Origin: Actinoplanes sp. NBRC 103695
GTDB taxonomy: Bacteria; Actinomycetota; Actinomycetes; Mycobacteriales; Micromonosporaceae
DNA: 64,000 bases
NCBI RefSeq assembly: GCF_030269485.1
Contig: NZ_BSTL01000016.1
Location: 124,001 to 188,000, forward strand
Reading direction: 5' to 3'
Below the pieces are notes generated by a model. It was not told the DNA's origin and searched no databases. It was given only the letters and a program-made list of their open reading frames with translations. Shown here piece after piece: positions 6,912 to 15,661 of the stretch (the stretch's first letter is position 1; every line of letters begins with the position of its first letter). The translations under genes were made by a program, and so were the position numbers.

Positions 6912-8486
6912 TCAGCTGAGCACGCGCTGGTGCAGGGCGGTGACGACCGAGCGGGCCGAGACGAAGGCGCCGTGCTGCCAGGCGACCTCGTGGCTCAGCC
7001 AGTCCCCGGCGAAATAGACGCGGCCGGACGGCTCCAGCAGCCGGTTGTAGGCGGCCGAGCCCCACGGCGGCGACGTCCAGGCGCCCTCCAGGTAGGGCGT
7101 GCGGTGCCAGGCGACGGAGAACGCGGTCGTCAGCTCGCTCCGGTACTTCTCGCCGTGGATCTTGACGCCCTGGGCGACCGCGCGGGCGGTGCGCTCCGCG
7201 GGGGTGAGGGCGCCGTAGGTGCGGGCCGCCGCGCCGGTGTTGTAGTAGCCCACGATCAGGCCGCGCCGGGCGTGGAAGTCGTGGGACGGGTACCAGACGT
7301 GCGCCAGGTCCAGGTCGGTCTCGGTGATGCCGCCGTAGATCCGCAGGTCGGTCTCCCACCAGCGGCTGCGGTACTCGAGGCCGATCTTGCCGGAGGCGGT
7401 CGCCGGGAACGAGCCGAGCGCCGCGGTCACGTCGGCGCCCAGGTTGTGCGGGATGCGGGCCATCAGGTGCGGGGGCAGCGCGGCGATGCAGAAGTCGGCG
7501 GTGATCGACCGGGTGCGTCCGCCCCGCCGGTAGGTCACCGTGACGTCGTGGGCCCGGTTCGAGACGGTCAAGACCTCGGATCCCAGGTGTACGCGATGCC
7601 GGCCGATCGCCTCGGTCAGGGCCGCCGGGATGCGGTCCATGCCGCCGACCGGCTGGAACATCATCATCGCCTGGTCGTAGCCGAACTCGAAGCTGAAGTA
7701 CCGTCCCACGTTGCTCGCGAGCACATCGGACAGCCCGGGCGGGCCGGGCAGCGGGGTGCCCTCGTCGTTGCCGGCGCCGGGGTAGGAGGTGAAGCCGCGG
7801 CGGCTGCCACCGGTGTACGTGTGCGCCGGCCCGATCGATCCGAAACCCTCCAGGAACGACAGCAGCCGCGCCTTGTCGCCGGGCGTCAGCCGCGTGTCGA
7901 GGGCGCCCTGGTCGGTGGCCTTGGCGAGCAGCTCGGACACGTACCCGTAGATGTCTGCTTTTGCCGTGCGATAGCGGACAGGGGCGCCGTTGGCCTCGTT
8001 GTGGATGAGCGCGTCGGCGTTGGCGTTGACGAACGGCTGGATGGGCACGCCCAGCTCGCGGCAGTAGTCGAGGGTGACCATCCACTGGGCGATCCGGGCC
8101 GGTCCGGCGTTCAGGTAGACGCCGGGGGAGTACCCGGCCCGCTGGGTGTGCCCGTCCAGGTCGGTCTGGGTGGTGCCGCGGCGGACGGTGAAGTTGCGGC
8201 CGCCGGTGACCCCGCGGGCCTCCAGGATCGTGCAGTCGTAGCCGGCCTTGCCGAGCTCGTACGCGGTGGCCAGCCCGGCGATGCCGCCGCCGAGGACGAC
8301 CACCTTCTTGGCGCCGCGGCCGGTCAGGTGGAAGTCGGAGGGCCGCGGCGCCTGGAAGTCGGGGGCGGTGGCGTGGGCGGGGGCGAGCCCGAGGGCGCCC
8401 ATCGTGGCGAAGAGGGCGCCCGCGCCGCCGCTGACGCCGACGGACTGGAGGAAACGACGACGGCTCACCGCAGCTGCATCACGCAT
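6912..8486 (-). CDS. Tat-exported FAD-dependent amine oxidase
   Basis: A 524-aa flavin amine oxidase (monoamine/L-amino-acid oxidase fold) that probably deaminates amines or amino acids outside the cytoplasm. The N-terminus is a twin-arginine signal (VSRRRFLQSVG) followed by a hydrophobic stretch and AHA-type cleavage. A dinucleotide-binding loop VVVLGGGIAGLATAYELGKAG follows at about residues 61-81, with ILEARGVTGGRN as the second FAD motif. Near the C-terminus, GRVYFAGDWLS is the usual FAD-contacting GG/GD motif. The start ATG 8486 has AGGATC 7 nt upstream. It is divergent from the acyl-CoA synthetase gene, and the 77-bp gap has an inverted repeat that could control both. Confidence 0.88.
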   Translation of the reverse strand: MRDAAAVSRRRFLQSVGVSGGAGALFATMGALGLAPAHATAPDFQAPRPSDFHLTGRGAKKVVVLGGGIAGLATAYELGKAGYDCTILEARGVTGGRNFTVRRGTTQTDLDGHTQRAGYSPGVYLNAGPARIAQWMVTLDYCRELGVPIQPFVNANADALIHNEANGAPVRYRTAKADIYGYVSELLAKATDQGALDTRLTPGDKARLLSFLEGFGSIGPAHTYTGGSRRGFTSYPGAGNDEGTPLPGPPGLSDVLASNVGRYFSFEFGYDQAMMMFQPVGGMDRIPAALTEAIGRHRVHLGSEVLTVSNRAHDVTVTYRRGGRTRSITADFCIAALPPHLMARIPHNLGADVTAALGSFPATASGKIGLEYRSRWWETDLRIYGGITETDLDLAHVWYPSHDFHARRGLIVGYYNTGAAARTYGALTPAERTARAVAQGVKIHGEKYRSELTTAFSVAWHRTPYLEGAWTSPPWGSAAYNRLLEPSGRVYFAGDWLSHEVAWQHGAFVSARSVVTALHQRVLS

Positions 8487-8515
8487 GTGGTTGATCCTGT
8501 GTTCACAGTGTTACA

Positions 8516-8529
8516 TCGACATCTGTCGA
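8516..8529. promoter_or_regulatory. Inverted repeat TCGACA-TC-TGTCGA between divergent genes
   Basis: A perfect 6+6 bp dyad with a 2-bp spacer lies between the amine oxidase and acyl-CoA synthetase starts. On the plus strand a -10-like GATAAT at 8549-8554 precedes GTG 8564 by 9 bp, which would give a leaderless or near-leaderless mRNA. The binding protein is unknown. Confidence 0.5.
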
Positions 8530-8563
8530 AAGTTGCGTGCCGGTTTCCGATAATCTGGCCCCT

Positions 8564-9901
8564 GTGCCGCTGCTGACCTCGCTGTACGGACCCGACCGGG
8601 CCGCCGCCGTGACCGCCCCGGACGCCACGCTGTCGCGGCATGAACTGCTCGAACGAGCCTCCGGGGTCGCGGCCGCGATCGGGGGCGCGAAGATCATCGC
8701 GGTGGAGGCGACGCCGACCGCCGCCACGATCGTCGCGATCACCGGCGCGCTGCTGGCCGGCGTACCCGTCGTACCCATCCCGCCCGACGCCGGGCACGTC
8801 GAGCGCGCCCACCTGCTCACCGACAGCGGGGCCTCGGTCTTCGAAGCGGGCGACGCCAAGGGCGACGTGCCGCCGGAGCCCGACCCGGCAGCGCCCGCGC
8901 TCGTGCTCTACACCAGCGGGACCACCGGGCCGCCGAAAGGCGTGGTCGTCTCCCGCGCCGCCATCGCCGCCGACCTGGACGCGCTCGCCGCCGCCTGGGA
9001 GTGGACCGAGGACGACACCCTCGCCCACGGCCTGCCGCTCTACCACGTGCACGGGCTGGTCCTCGGCGTGCTCGGCGCCCTGCGCACCGGGTCGCGGCTG
9101 GTGCACACCGGCAGACCCACCCCGCAGGCGTACGCGGCCGCGGGCGGCACCCTGTACTTCGGCGTGCCGACGGTGTGGTCCCGGATCGCCGCCGCGCCCG
9201 CCGAGGCCCGCGCGTTGCGCCCCGCCCGCCTGCTCGTCTCCGGGAGCGCCGCTCTGCCCGTACCCGTGTATGAGGGGTTGGAGAAACTGACCGGGCAGGC
9301 GCCGGTGGAGCGCTACGGGATGACCGAAACCCTGATCACGGTCAGTGCGCGGGCGGACGGCGAGCGGCGGCCCGGACACGTCGGCACCCCCGTCACCGGC
9401 GTCGAGACCCGGCTGGTGGACGAGCAGGGCTCTCCGATCGAACCGGACGGCGTCACGATCGGTCACCTGCAGGTTCGTGGCGCCACGCTGCTCGACGGCT
9501 ACCTGCGCGGCGGCACGGTCGCACCGGCCGGACTGGTCGACGGCTGGTACCCGACCGGCGACGTCGCCACGATCGGCCCGGACGGCTGGCACCGGATCGT
9601 CGGCCGCGCCTCCACCGACCTGATCAAGACCGGCGGCTACCGGGTCGGCGCGGGCGAGGTGGAGGACGCGCTGCTGGCGCATCCCGCGGTCCAGGAGGCG
9701 GCGGTGATCGGGACGCCGCACGACGACCTGGGCGAGCAGATCACCGCGTTCGTGGTTCTGGGGAGCGCCGCCGGGGAACGGGAGCTGATCGATTTCGTCG
9801 CCGCACGGCTGGCCGCGCACAAGCGCCCGCGCGTGATCAGGCTGGTCGGGGAGCTTCCTCGCAACCCCATGGGCAAGGTGCAGAAGAGTCGCCTACGGTG
9901 A
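8564..9901 (+). CDS. Acyl-CoA synthetase (AMP-binding, class I adenylate-forming)
   Basis: A 445-aa enzyme, shorter than typical ligases (500-550) but with the core motifs. The phosphate-binding loop YTSGTTGPPKG is near residue 120, ERYGMTET (A5) near 254, GWYPTGDVATIGPDG (A7) near 330, the IVGRASTDLIKTGGYRVGAGEVE hinge region follows, and the catalytic lysine in PRNPMGKVQKS is at the C-terminus. It would activate a carboxylate to acyl-AMP and then acyl-CoA; malonyl-CoA or short/medium acyl-CoA synthetases are the closest style. GTG 8564 is preferred over GTG 8537 because of the -10-like element. The acyl-CoA dehydrogenase gene starts 4 bp after the stop codon, suggesting a shared pathway. 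Confidence 0.87.
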   Translation: MPLLTSLYGPDRAAAVTAPDATLSRHELLERASGVAAAIGGAKIIAVEATPTAATIVAITGALLAGVPVVPIPPDAGHVERAHLLTDSGASVFEAGDAKGDVPPEPDPAAPALVLYTSGTTGPPKGVVVSRAAIAADLDALAAAWEWTEDDTLAHGLPLYHVHGLVLGVLGALRTGSRLVHTGRPTPQAYAAAGGTLYFGVPTVWSRIAAAPAEARALRPARLLVSGSAALPVPVYEGLEKLTGQAPVERYGMTETLITVSARADGERRPGHVGTPVTGVETRLVDEQGSPIEPDGVTIGHLQVRGATLLDGYLRGGTVAPAGLVDGWYPTGDVATIGPDGWHRIVGRASTDLIKTGGYRVGAGEVEDALLAHPAVQEAAVIGTPHDDLGEQITAFVVLGSAAGERELIDFVAARLAAHKRPRVIRLVGELPRNPMGKVQKSRLR

Positions 9902-9905
9902 AGAC

Positions 9906-11603
9906 GTGTCGACCATCCTGAACCGCCGCGATCTCGACTTCCTGCTGTACGAATGGCTCGACGTCGAGGCGCTGACCGCCGACCCGCGGTACGCCGACCA
10001 CGGCCGGGAGACGTTCGACGCCGTGCTCGACCTCTCGGAGCGCATCGCCGAGCGGGAGTTCGCCCCGCACAACCGCCGCAGCGACCTCGAGGAGCCGACC
10101 TTCGACGGCACGTCGGTGACCGTGATCCCGGAGGTGGGCAAGGCGCTGCGTTCCTTCGCCGACGCCGGGCTGCTGTCGGCGACGTTCCCGCCCGAGGTCG
10201 GCGGGACGCACCTGCCGCACACGGTGAGCCGCGCCTGTTTCGCATGGTTCCAGGCGGCGAACATCGCCACGTCGGCCTACCCGATGCTGACCATGGGCAA
10301 TGCGGCGCTGCTGCTGCGGTTCGGGTCCGCCGAGCAGGTCGCGACCTATGTGCGGCCGATGCTGGAGGGCCGCTACAGCGGGACGATGTGCCTGTCCGAG
10401 CCGCAGGCCGGGTCCTCGCTCAGCGACGTCACGACGCGGGCCGTGCGCAACGACGACGGCACCTACGCCGTCACCGGGTCCAAGATGTGGATCTCGGGCG
10501 GCGACCATGAGCTCACCGAGACCATCGTGCACCTGGTTCTCGCCCGCGTCGCCGGGGCGCCGGCGGGGGTCAAGGGACTGTCGTTGTTCATCGTGCCCAA
10601 GCACCACGTCGGCACCGGGCAACGGAACAACGTCACGCTGGCCGGGCTCAACCACAAGATGGGCTACCGGGGTACGACCAACGCGGTGCTCGCCTTCGAC
10701 GGTGCGACCGGTCATCTGGTCGGCTCCGAGGGCCAAGGCCTGGCACAGATGTTCCACATGATGAACGAGGCGCGTATCGGGGTCGGGGCGGGCGCGGTGG
10801 CCCTCGGTTACACGGGGTACCTGCACGCCCTGGCGTACGCCCGCGATCGTCACCAAGGCCGGCCACCCGCCGGGAAGGACCCCTCGGCACCGCCCGTGCC
10901 CATCGTCAGGCACCCCGACGTGCGGCGGATGCTGCTGGCGTCGAAGAGCTACGTCGAGGGCGGCCTGGCGCTGGTCCTCTACGCCGCGAGGCTCGTCGAC
11001 ACCGGCAACGACCTGCTGCTGGACGTCCTCACGCCGATCGTCAAGGCGTGGCCGTCGCAGTGGTGCCTGCGCGCCAACGACCTGGCCGTCCAGGTGCACG
11101 GCGGTTACGGCTACACCCGCGAGTACCCGGTCGAGCAGTTCTACCGCGACAACCGCCTCAACCCCATCCACGAGGGTACGGACGGGATCCAGGCGCTCGA
11201 CCTGCTCGGTCGCAAGGTCCTCCTTTCTTCCGGGGCCGGTTTGCGGGCGCTCGTGTCGGCGATCTCCGCGACCGCCGCCGCCGACCCGGTCTACGGCCCC
11301 CGCCTTCTCGCCGCGGGTGAACGACTCGCGGCGGTCACGTCGACGCTCTGGGCCTCCGGCGATCCCGGCAAGGCGCTGGCCAACGCGACGACCTATCTGG
11401 ACGCCGCCGGGCACATCGTCATCGCCTGGATGTGGCTGTCGCAGCTCCATGCCGCCGGGGACAAGACGGGCGCGTTCTACGACGGGAAGCGGCTGGCCGC
11501 CCGGTACTTCTTCGACCACGAGCTGCCGCGCGTCGGCCCGTGGCTGGACCTGCTGGAGTCCGGCGACACCCTGCTGCTCGATCTGGACGACACGGTCCTT
11601 TGA
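9906..11603 (+). CDS. Acyl-CoA dehydrogenase (long form)
   Basis: A 565-aa FAD enzyme oxidising an acyl-CoA at the alpha-beta position. The N-terminal helical domain is followed by GTMCLSEPQAGSSLSDVTTRA (FAD/substrate loop) near residues 158-178, a KMWISGGDHE strand, and the C-terminal four-helix domain with MNEARIGVGAGAVALGYTGY and QVHGGYGYTREYPVEQFYRD. Length and the C-terminal extension match the AidB-like/long acyl-CoA dehydrogenases. It starts with GTG 4 bp after the synthetase stop codon and its own TGA overlaps the TTG start of the next gene, so the three genes form one operon. Substrate chain length cannot be read from the sequence. Confidence 0.88.
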   Translation: MSTILNRRDLDFLLYEWLDVEALTADPRYADHGRETFDAVLDLSERIAEREFAPHNRRSDLEEPTFDGTSVTVIPEVGKALRSFADAGLLSATFPPEVGGTHLPHTVSRACFAWFQAANIATSAYPMLTMGNAALLLRFGSAEQVATYVRPMLEGRYSGTMCLSEPQAGSSLSDVTTRAVRNDDGTYAVTGSKMWISGGDHELTETIVHLVLARVAGAPAGVKGLSLFIVPKHHVGTGQRNNVTLAGLNHKMGYRGTTNAVLAFDGATGHLVGSEGQGLAQMFHMMNEARIGVGAGAVALGYTGYLHALAYARDRHQGRPPAGKDPSAPPVPIVRHPDVRRMLLASKSYVEGGLALVLYAARLVDTGNDLLLDVLTPIVKAWPSQWCLRANDLAVQVHGGYGYTREYPVEQFYRDNRLNPIHEGTDGIQALDLLGRKVLLSSGAGLRALVSAISATAAADPVYGPRLLAAGERLAAVTSTLWASGDPGKALANATTYLDAAGHIVIAWMWLSQLHAAGDKTGAFYDGKRLAARYFFDHELPRVGPWLDLLESGDTLLLDLDDTVL

Positions 11604-12328
11604 GCCGGTGGCTGCTGGGCGCCGCCGGGTTCCTGGCGTTCGTGCACGCGTCCGCCGAGCTTCTCGACAAACCCGTCTTCCGGTACGCCGAGGTGCTCGC
11701 TCTCGTGGCGCTGCTGGCGGCGGCCCTCGTCGCCGGCCTGCCGTCGCCGCGCTGGGCGCTGCCGGTGGGCTTCGGAGCACTCATCCTGGACGCCCTCCTC
11801 TCGCTTCCCGAGGCTGCTCCGTCCCAGCAGTTCCTCAGCCCGACCGTCCTGCCCAGCCCGTCCGCCTTCGAGGTCGGCATGCGGCTGACCTGGGCGCCGT
11901 TCCTGTTCGCGATGGCCGTCCTGATCGCCTCGTTCCCGCTGCGGCGACGGTTGCTGCCCTTCGCCCTCGGCGCCGTGGTCCTCGGCTACGCGATCGGCAT
12001 CGTGATCCTCGCCCACGACGGCGCCGACCCCGGCTACCTCCTGACCGGATCGCACCGCCAGACCGGCGCCGTCATGCCCGTGATCATGGGTCTGGGCGCC
12101 GCCGCGCTGGCCTTCCGCAGCGGCCCGCCCGCCGTGGCGCTCACCGTGGCCGCGCTCCTGCACATCGACGACGCGGTGGGCTCGAGCCTCGGCGTCTCCG
12201 CCCTGATCCCGTCCTCGACGACGCTGCCCGGCAGCCTCGCGGCGCTGACCACGGTGCTCGAGATGTCCGCGTACCTGCTGGTGGTGGCCGGCCTGAATTC
12301 GCGTACGCCGGTGCCCGTGCCTGACTAG
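11600..12328 (+). CDS. Multi-pass membrane protein of unknown function
   Basis: A 242-aa hydrophobic protein with about seven or eight predicted membrane helices (for example LLGAAGFLAFVHASAELL at the N-terminus, then ALVALLAAALVAGL and FLFAMAVLIASF). There are no catalytic or transport signatures that I recognise. The start is TTG 11600, because its TTGA overlaps the upstream stop codon and upstream sequence in this frame is the shadow of the dehydrogenase gene. Coupling suggests an accessory membrane role for the acyl-CoA pathway, but that is inference only. Confidence 0.7.
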   Translation: MSRWLLGAAGFLAFVHASAELLDKPVFRYAEVLALVALLAAALVAGLPSPRWALPVGFGALILDALLSLPEAAPSQQFLSPTVLPSPSAFEVGMRLTWAPFLFAMAVLIASFPLRRRLLPFALGAVVLGYAIGIVILAHDGADPGYLLTGSHRQTGAVMPVIMGLGAAALAFRSGPPAVALTVAALLHIDDAVGSSLGVSALIPSSTTLPGSLAALTTVLEMSAYLLVVAGLNSRTPVPVPD

Positions 12329-12340
12329 CGTTCCTCAGCG

Positions 12341-12857
12341 ATGACTCTCGTCCATGACGTGGCCGGCGACGGTCCTACGGTGGTCCTGCTCCACTCGACG
12401 GTGTGCGACCGCCGGATGTGGGCGCCGCACGGCATGGCCCGGGTTCCCGGTCGGCCCGGAACGCCGGGCGTTCGGGGAACGCGAGGACGAGTTCCTCGCC
12501 GCCGGCGACCTGGACGGCGCCACGGCGCTCAACGTGGACTTCTGGGTGGGCCCGGAGGCCTCGCCGGAGACCAGATCGCTGGTCGGCACGATGCAGCGCC
12601 ACAACTTCGAGGTGCAGCCCGAGGATGCGACGGAGATCGACCACCCCTACGAGCCGTCGGCGATCACCGCGCCGGCCCTGCTGATCTCCGGCGCCCACGA
12701 CGTACCCGAGTTCACCGCGATCGCCACCCACCTGGCCGGGCTGCTGCCCCGCGCCGAGCACCGCCACCTGGACTGGGCCGGTCACCTGCCGAGCCTGGAG
12801 CGGCCCGGCCTGCTCAACCCCATCCTGCTGGACTTCCTCGCCCGTACCCGCGCTTAG
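12341..12857 (+). pseudogene. Alpha/beta hydrolase pseudogene with internal deletion
   Basis: The reading frame opens as a clear alpha/beta hydrolase (MTLVHDVAGDGPTVVLLHST, oxyanion-strand style, ATG 12341). After about 30 codons the homology jumps to a different frame (from about 12460), where the C-terminal half continues (AFGEREDEFLAAGDLDG, ALLISGAHDVPEF with the acid residue, HLPSLERPG with the catalytic His). The middle, including the nucleophile-elbow GxSxG and roughly 80-90 residues, is missing. An internal deletion plus frameshift has therefore inactivated the gene. It follows the acyl-CoA operon by 12 bp. Confidence 0.75.
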
Positions 12858-12985
12858 GTCCGGCCCCGCGCTTAGGTCCGGCCCCGCGCTTAGGTCTGGC
12901 CCCGCGCTTAGGTCCGGCCTGTACCCGCGCCTAGTTCCGGCCCCGCGCTTAGGTCCGGCCTGTACCCGCGCCTAGTTCCGGCCTG
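12853..12985. repeat. Tandem repeats spanning the convergent junction
   Basis: Units of the form CGCGCTTAGGTCCGGCC and CGCGCCTAGTTCCGGCC alternate about six times. The first unit contains the stop codon of the plus-strand hydrolase remnant; the last contains the stop codon of the minus-strand LRV gene. The repeat has grown from the ends of both convergent genes. Confidence 0.88.
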
Positions 12986-13817
12986 GGAAGCGGGTAGCGA
13001 CGGCTCGGCGGTGGCCGACCCGCGGGGCCGGTGCCGTCGCATCGGCGGCCGCTGACCCGCGGTGCCGGCGAGCGTCGGCCGCCACCGTCTCGTCGTCGTC
13101 CTTCTCCAGCTCCTGCCGGATGTGCCGCGGGACGACATCGGAGGTGGCCATCGAACGGCGAACCTCCACCGACCGGTCGTGCAGCAGATCCCGCAGATCC
13201 GCCTCGCCCAGCTCCAAGGCCCGCACGAGCGTGGCGCGGACGTCGGGTGAGGAGTCCTGGGCCAGCTGGTGCCGCTGCTCAGGGGTGGTCCGCTCGTTGA
13301 TGGCGAGACCCTTGCGCACCCGGACGGTGCGGTCGCGCAGCAGGGTCGAGATGACCTCGAGGTCGTGGGTGTGGCGGGCGAGCCGCTCCCTGACCTCGGG
13401 AGAGACGTCGTCGATGAGGATCGCGGCCAGCTCGGGCTCCAGGGCCGGCATCTCCGCGAGCAGGCCGCGCAGCTCCTTGTCCTGCGCCTTGGCCATCTTC
13501 GCCCGGACGGCGGCGTCACACCCCGGGTTGCCCGCGACCGCCCACCGCACCTTCCGGTCCGAGTCGGCCACGAGACGCAGCAGGTTCACCGGCGAGGTGG
13601 CGGGGTTGCCCGCGACCGCTTCCCGGACGGTGCGATCACGATCTCGGACGAGGGGCCGCAGCGCCTGCGCCGGAGCATCCGGGCGGGCCGCAACCGCGGC
13701 GCGGACCAGGACCGACGGGTCGGAGACCAGCTCGAAGAGCTCCATGGGCGCGGTCGTGCGGTCCTGCGCGAAGGCGATCCGTGCATCGAGGTCGCCGGTA
13801 GCGCGCTGATTTCCCAT
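12972..13817 (-). CDS. Leucine-rich-repeat-variant (LRV)/HEAT-like repeat protein
   Basis: A 281-aa cytoplasmic alpha-solenoid. About eight 23-25-residue helical repeats follow the pattern DPSVLVRAAVAARPDAP / DRDRTVREAVAGNPATS / DSDRKVRWAVAGNPGCD, typical of LRV repeats (related to Armadillo/HEAT), which usually mediate protein binding. The C-terminal 40 residues are basic and disordered and end within the repeat region at 12985. Start ATG 13817. There is no enzymatic domain and no operon partner: downstream is the convergent pseudogene, upstream is a divergent short gene. The function is unknown. Confidence 0.78.
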   Translation of the reverse strand: MGNQRATGDLDARIAFAQDRTTAPMELFELVSDPSVLVRAAVAARPDAPAQALRPLVRDRDRTVREAVAGNPATSPVNLLRLVADSDRKVRWAVAGNPGCDAAVRAKMAKAQDKELRGLLAEMPALEPELAAILIDDVSPEVRERLARHTHDLEVISTLLRDRTVRVRKGLAINERTTPEQRHQLAQDSSPDVRATLVRALELGEADLRDLLHDRSVEVRRSMATSDVVPRHIRQELEKDDDETVAADARRHRGSAAADATAPAPRVGHRRAVATRFPGRN

Positions 13818-13986
13818 GGTCAGATCTTCTCACGGTCCGTCCCTGCGACTTTCATCCGGACTTCGGGCGTAGGGTCAGCATGCTGTACGGATTACGCGAC
13901 CGCCACGCGTACGTCTTCCCTCGCCCGCGCCGCGTCTGGCGGGCACGAAGCTGCACGTCCACCACCCGTTTCAGGGAGGTTCGGTC

Positions 13987-14121
13987 ATGTCCAAGGACTC
14001 GACGACGAAGGCGAACGTCAAGAAAAAGGGCAAGACGATCAAGGAGAAGCAGACGGCGAAGCGCGAGAAGCGCGACGAGCAGAAGGGCAGTTCCTCGAAG
14101 ATCCCGCCCACGGGGCGCTGA
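13987..14121 (+). CDS. Small Lys/Arg-rich protein (44 aa)
   Basis: A short gene with a strong ribosome site (GGGAGG, 8 nt before ATG 13987) encodes MSKDSTTKANVKKKGKTIKE followed by KQTAKREKRDEQKGSSSK and ends IPPTGR. It is highly basic, without Cys or aromatic residues, and probably unstructured. Similar short Lys-rich proteins are common in actinomycetes and could bind nucleic acid, but no function is established that I can name. It stands alone, convergent with the KaiC-like gene. Confidence 0.65.
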   Translation: MSKDSTTKANVKKKGKTIKEKQTAKREKRDEQKGSSSKIPPTGR

Positions 14122-14221
14122 GCGTCACGCCGGCGACCACCGCGACAAGCAGACCTCCGACAGGGAGCGCGATCCGGCAGACGGGGCCGCTACGCGTATC
14201 CGAGTGACGCCGGCTCGGGTT

Positions 14222-15661
14222 TCAGGAGGTAACGGTGGGGGTCCGTAGCGCGCTCCAACCGAGTACCCCGGTGACTGATTCCAGAGGGTTGCGGACGGTC
14301 AGGCCGTCCGCGCCGATGGTGAAGCAGCAGACGTCCTTGCTGTGGTCGCTGTTGCGCATCTTCACGATGTTGAGCGCTCGACCGGTGAAGGAGTTCATCT
14401 CGATATAGCGCAGCAGGATCACATTGTGGAACAGGAACGTGACTCCTCCGATGGGTTCTGGGCTGGGACCCAGTGTGGTGGTTTCGCTGGTGATGAGCAG
14501 GGTGGCGCCGGCGGCCCGGATGATCCCGGTCAGGCTGCGGGCGTAGGCGGGGAACCGGTCGGATTCGCGGGAGGCGAAGACCATCTCGGCGAGGCTGTCG
14601 ATCACGACGCGGTGGACCGGCCCGCCGGCGAGTTGTTCACGGATACGGGCGGCGAGCAGATCCAGATCGAGTTCGCCGAGCGGCACGTGGTGAACGACCA
14701 GGTGCTCCTTCTCAAGGGCAGCGCCCAGATCCCAGCCGAACGTGGCAGCCATTTTGACGAGCTGGTCGGCGGTGTCCTGGAAGGTGACGTAGAGACAGCG
14801 TTCGTTCTGGGCGATGCCTTCGGCGACGAACCGCAGTCCGCCGATGGTCTTGCCGACTCCGGACGGGCCCAGGATGACGGTGGCCTCGCCGGCGCCGATC
14901 CCGCCGCCCATGAGGTCGTCGAGGCCGGGAATGCCGCTGGGGATTCGGCCGCTGACCTCTTGGGCCGGACCGGTGTCGAGGGTTTCGATGCGGGGGAACA
15001 CCTCAAACCCGATGGGGCTGATCCGGAAGGTGTGTTTGCCTTCCAGGTGGTGGGTGCCGCGCATCTTCACGACCCGCAGCCAGCGCCGGTCGATCGGTTC
15101 GCGGGGCTCGTAGGCGAGGTGGATGATCGTGTCCGCCAGGGAGAACTCGACCCCGGCCGCCATCTCGGAGGGGGTGTACTCACCGAGCAGCAGCAGCGCC
15201 GCGTCGGTGTGCGCGAGGCGGCTGGTCAGGTCGTAGAACGCCATCCGCAGCTCGCGCTCGCCGGTGAAGTCCCGCAACGCCTTCGCGCTGTCGATCACCA
15301 CCAGGACGGGATGTTCGTCCATCGTCTTGCGCGCCACCTCGTCGACCAAAGGTCCCATCCGCCCAGGCCGGTCGTCGCGGATGAGATCACCGAGATGCAG
15401 GTACTCCACCTGCGGGCCCAGCGATTCGGGAGCGAAGAAGTCGAACGGGTCCAGATGCCGGACCAGTTTGGAATGCGGCTCCGACAGGGTCGTGTAATAC
15501 ACAGACCGATGCTCCAGCGTGGCGTTGGCGAAGCACATCTGCTGGGCCAGGATCGTCTTGCCGGTCCCGGGGGCTCCGGCCAGCACCGTGACCGAACCGG
15601 GCTCCAGCCCGCCGCCGAGCACGACATCGAGTCCGGGAACACCGGTTGCCAGTCGCTTCAC
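14222..15661 (-). CDS. KaiC-like tandem RecA-fold ATPase
   Basis: A 479-aa protein with two KaiC/RadA-type domains, like the circadian KaiC architecture. Domain 1 has Walker A GAPGTGKT at residues 29-36 and an LVVIDSAKAL Walker B strand. Domain 2 has GPSGVGKT near 270 and VVIDSLAEMVFASRE. Each domain opens with the typical GVPGLDVVLGGGL or GIPGLDDLMGGGI phrase. There are no KaiA or KaiB genes nearby, so this is the widespread non-clock KaiC family thought to act in signalling. It overlaps the upstream receiver gene by 4 bp (15658-15661), strongly implying a receiver-ATPase partnership. No C-terminal autophosphorylation motif is evident. Confidence 0.87.
   Translation of the reverse strand: MKRLATGVPGLDVVLGGGLEPGSVTVLAGAPGTGKTILAQQMCFANATLEHRSVYYTTLSEPHSKLVRHLDPFDFFAPESLGPQVEYLHLGDLIRDDRPGRMGPLVDEVARKTMDEHPVLVVIDSAKALRDFTGERELRMAFYDLTSRLAHTDAALLLLGEYTPSEMAAGVEFSLADTIIHLAYEPREPIDRRWLRVVKMRGTHHLEGKHTFRISPIGFEVFPRIETLDTGPAQEVSGRIPSGIPGLDDLMGGGIGAGEATVILGPSGVGKTIGGLRFVAEGIAQNERCLYVTFQDTADQLVKMAATFGWDLGAALEKEHLVVHHVPLGELDLDLLAARIREQLAGGPVHRVVIDSLAEMVFASRESDRFPAYARSLTGIIRAAGATLLITSETTTLGPSPEPIGGVTFLFHNVILLRYIEMNSFTGRALNIVKMRNSDHSKDVCCFTIGADGLTVRNPLESVTGVLGWSALRTPTVTS

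Noticed and set aside
5197..8085. A continuous 962-codon minus-strand frame running from the amine-oxidase region into dinB
   Set aside because: Only the part below about 6840 shows DinB motifs; the upstream 415 codons are the shadow frame of the amine oxidase, which has a Tat signal and FAD motifs in its own frame.
6930..8576. A 548-codon plus-strand frame opposite the amine oxidase
   Set aside because: Antisense to a well-supported FAD enzyme; no recognisable domain, typical high-GC shadow.
12853..12985. Possible CRISPR array
   Set aside because: Units are contiguous with no unique spacers, are only about 17-30 bp, and there are no cas genes; it is a simple tandem repeat. The same applies to 4836-4912, 37194-37257 and 41764-41916.
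13031..13809. Plus-strand frames opposite the LRV-repeat gene
   Set aside because: The minus frame has periodic LRV repeats; plus frames are Arg/Ser-rich shadows.
14122..14221. GTCACGCCGG / GTGACGCCGG pair downstream of the Lys-rich gene as a terminator
   Set aside because: The two segments are direct, not inverted, so they cannot form a hairpin.
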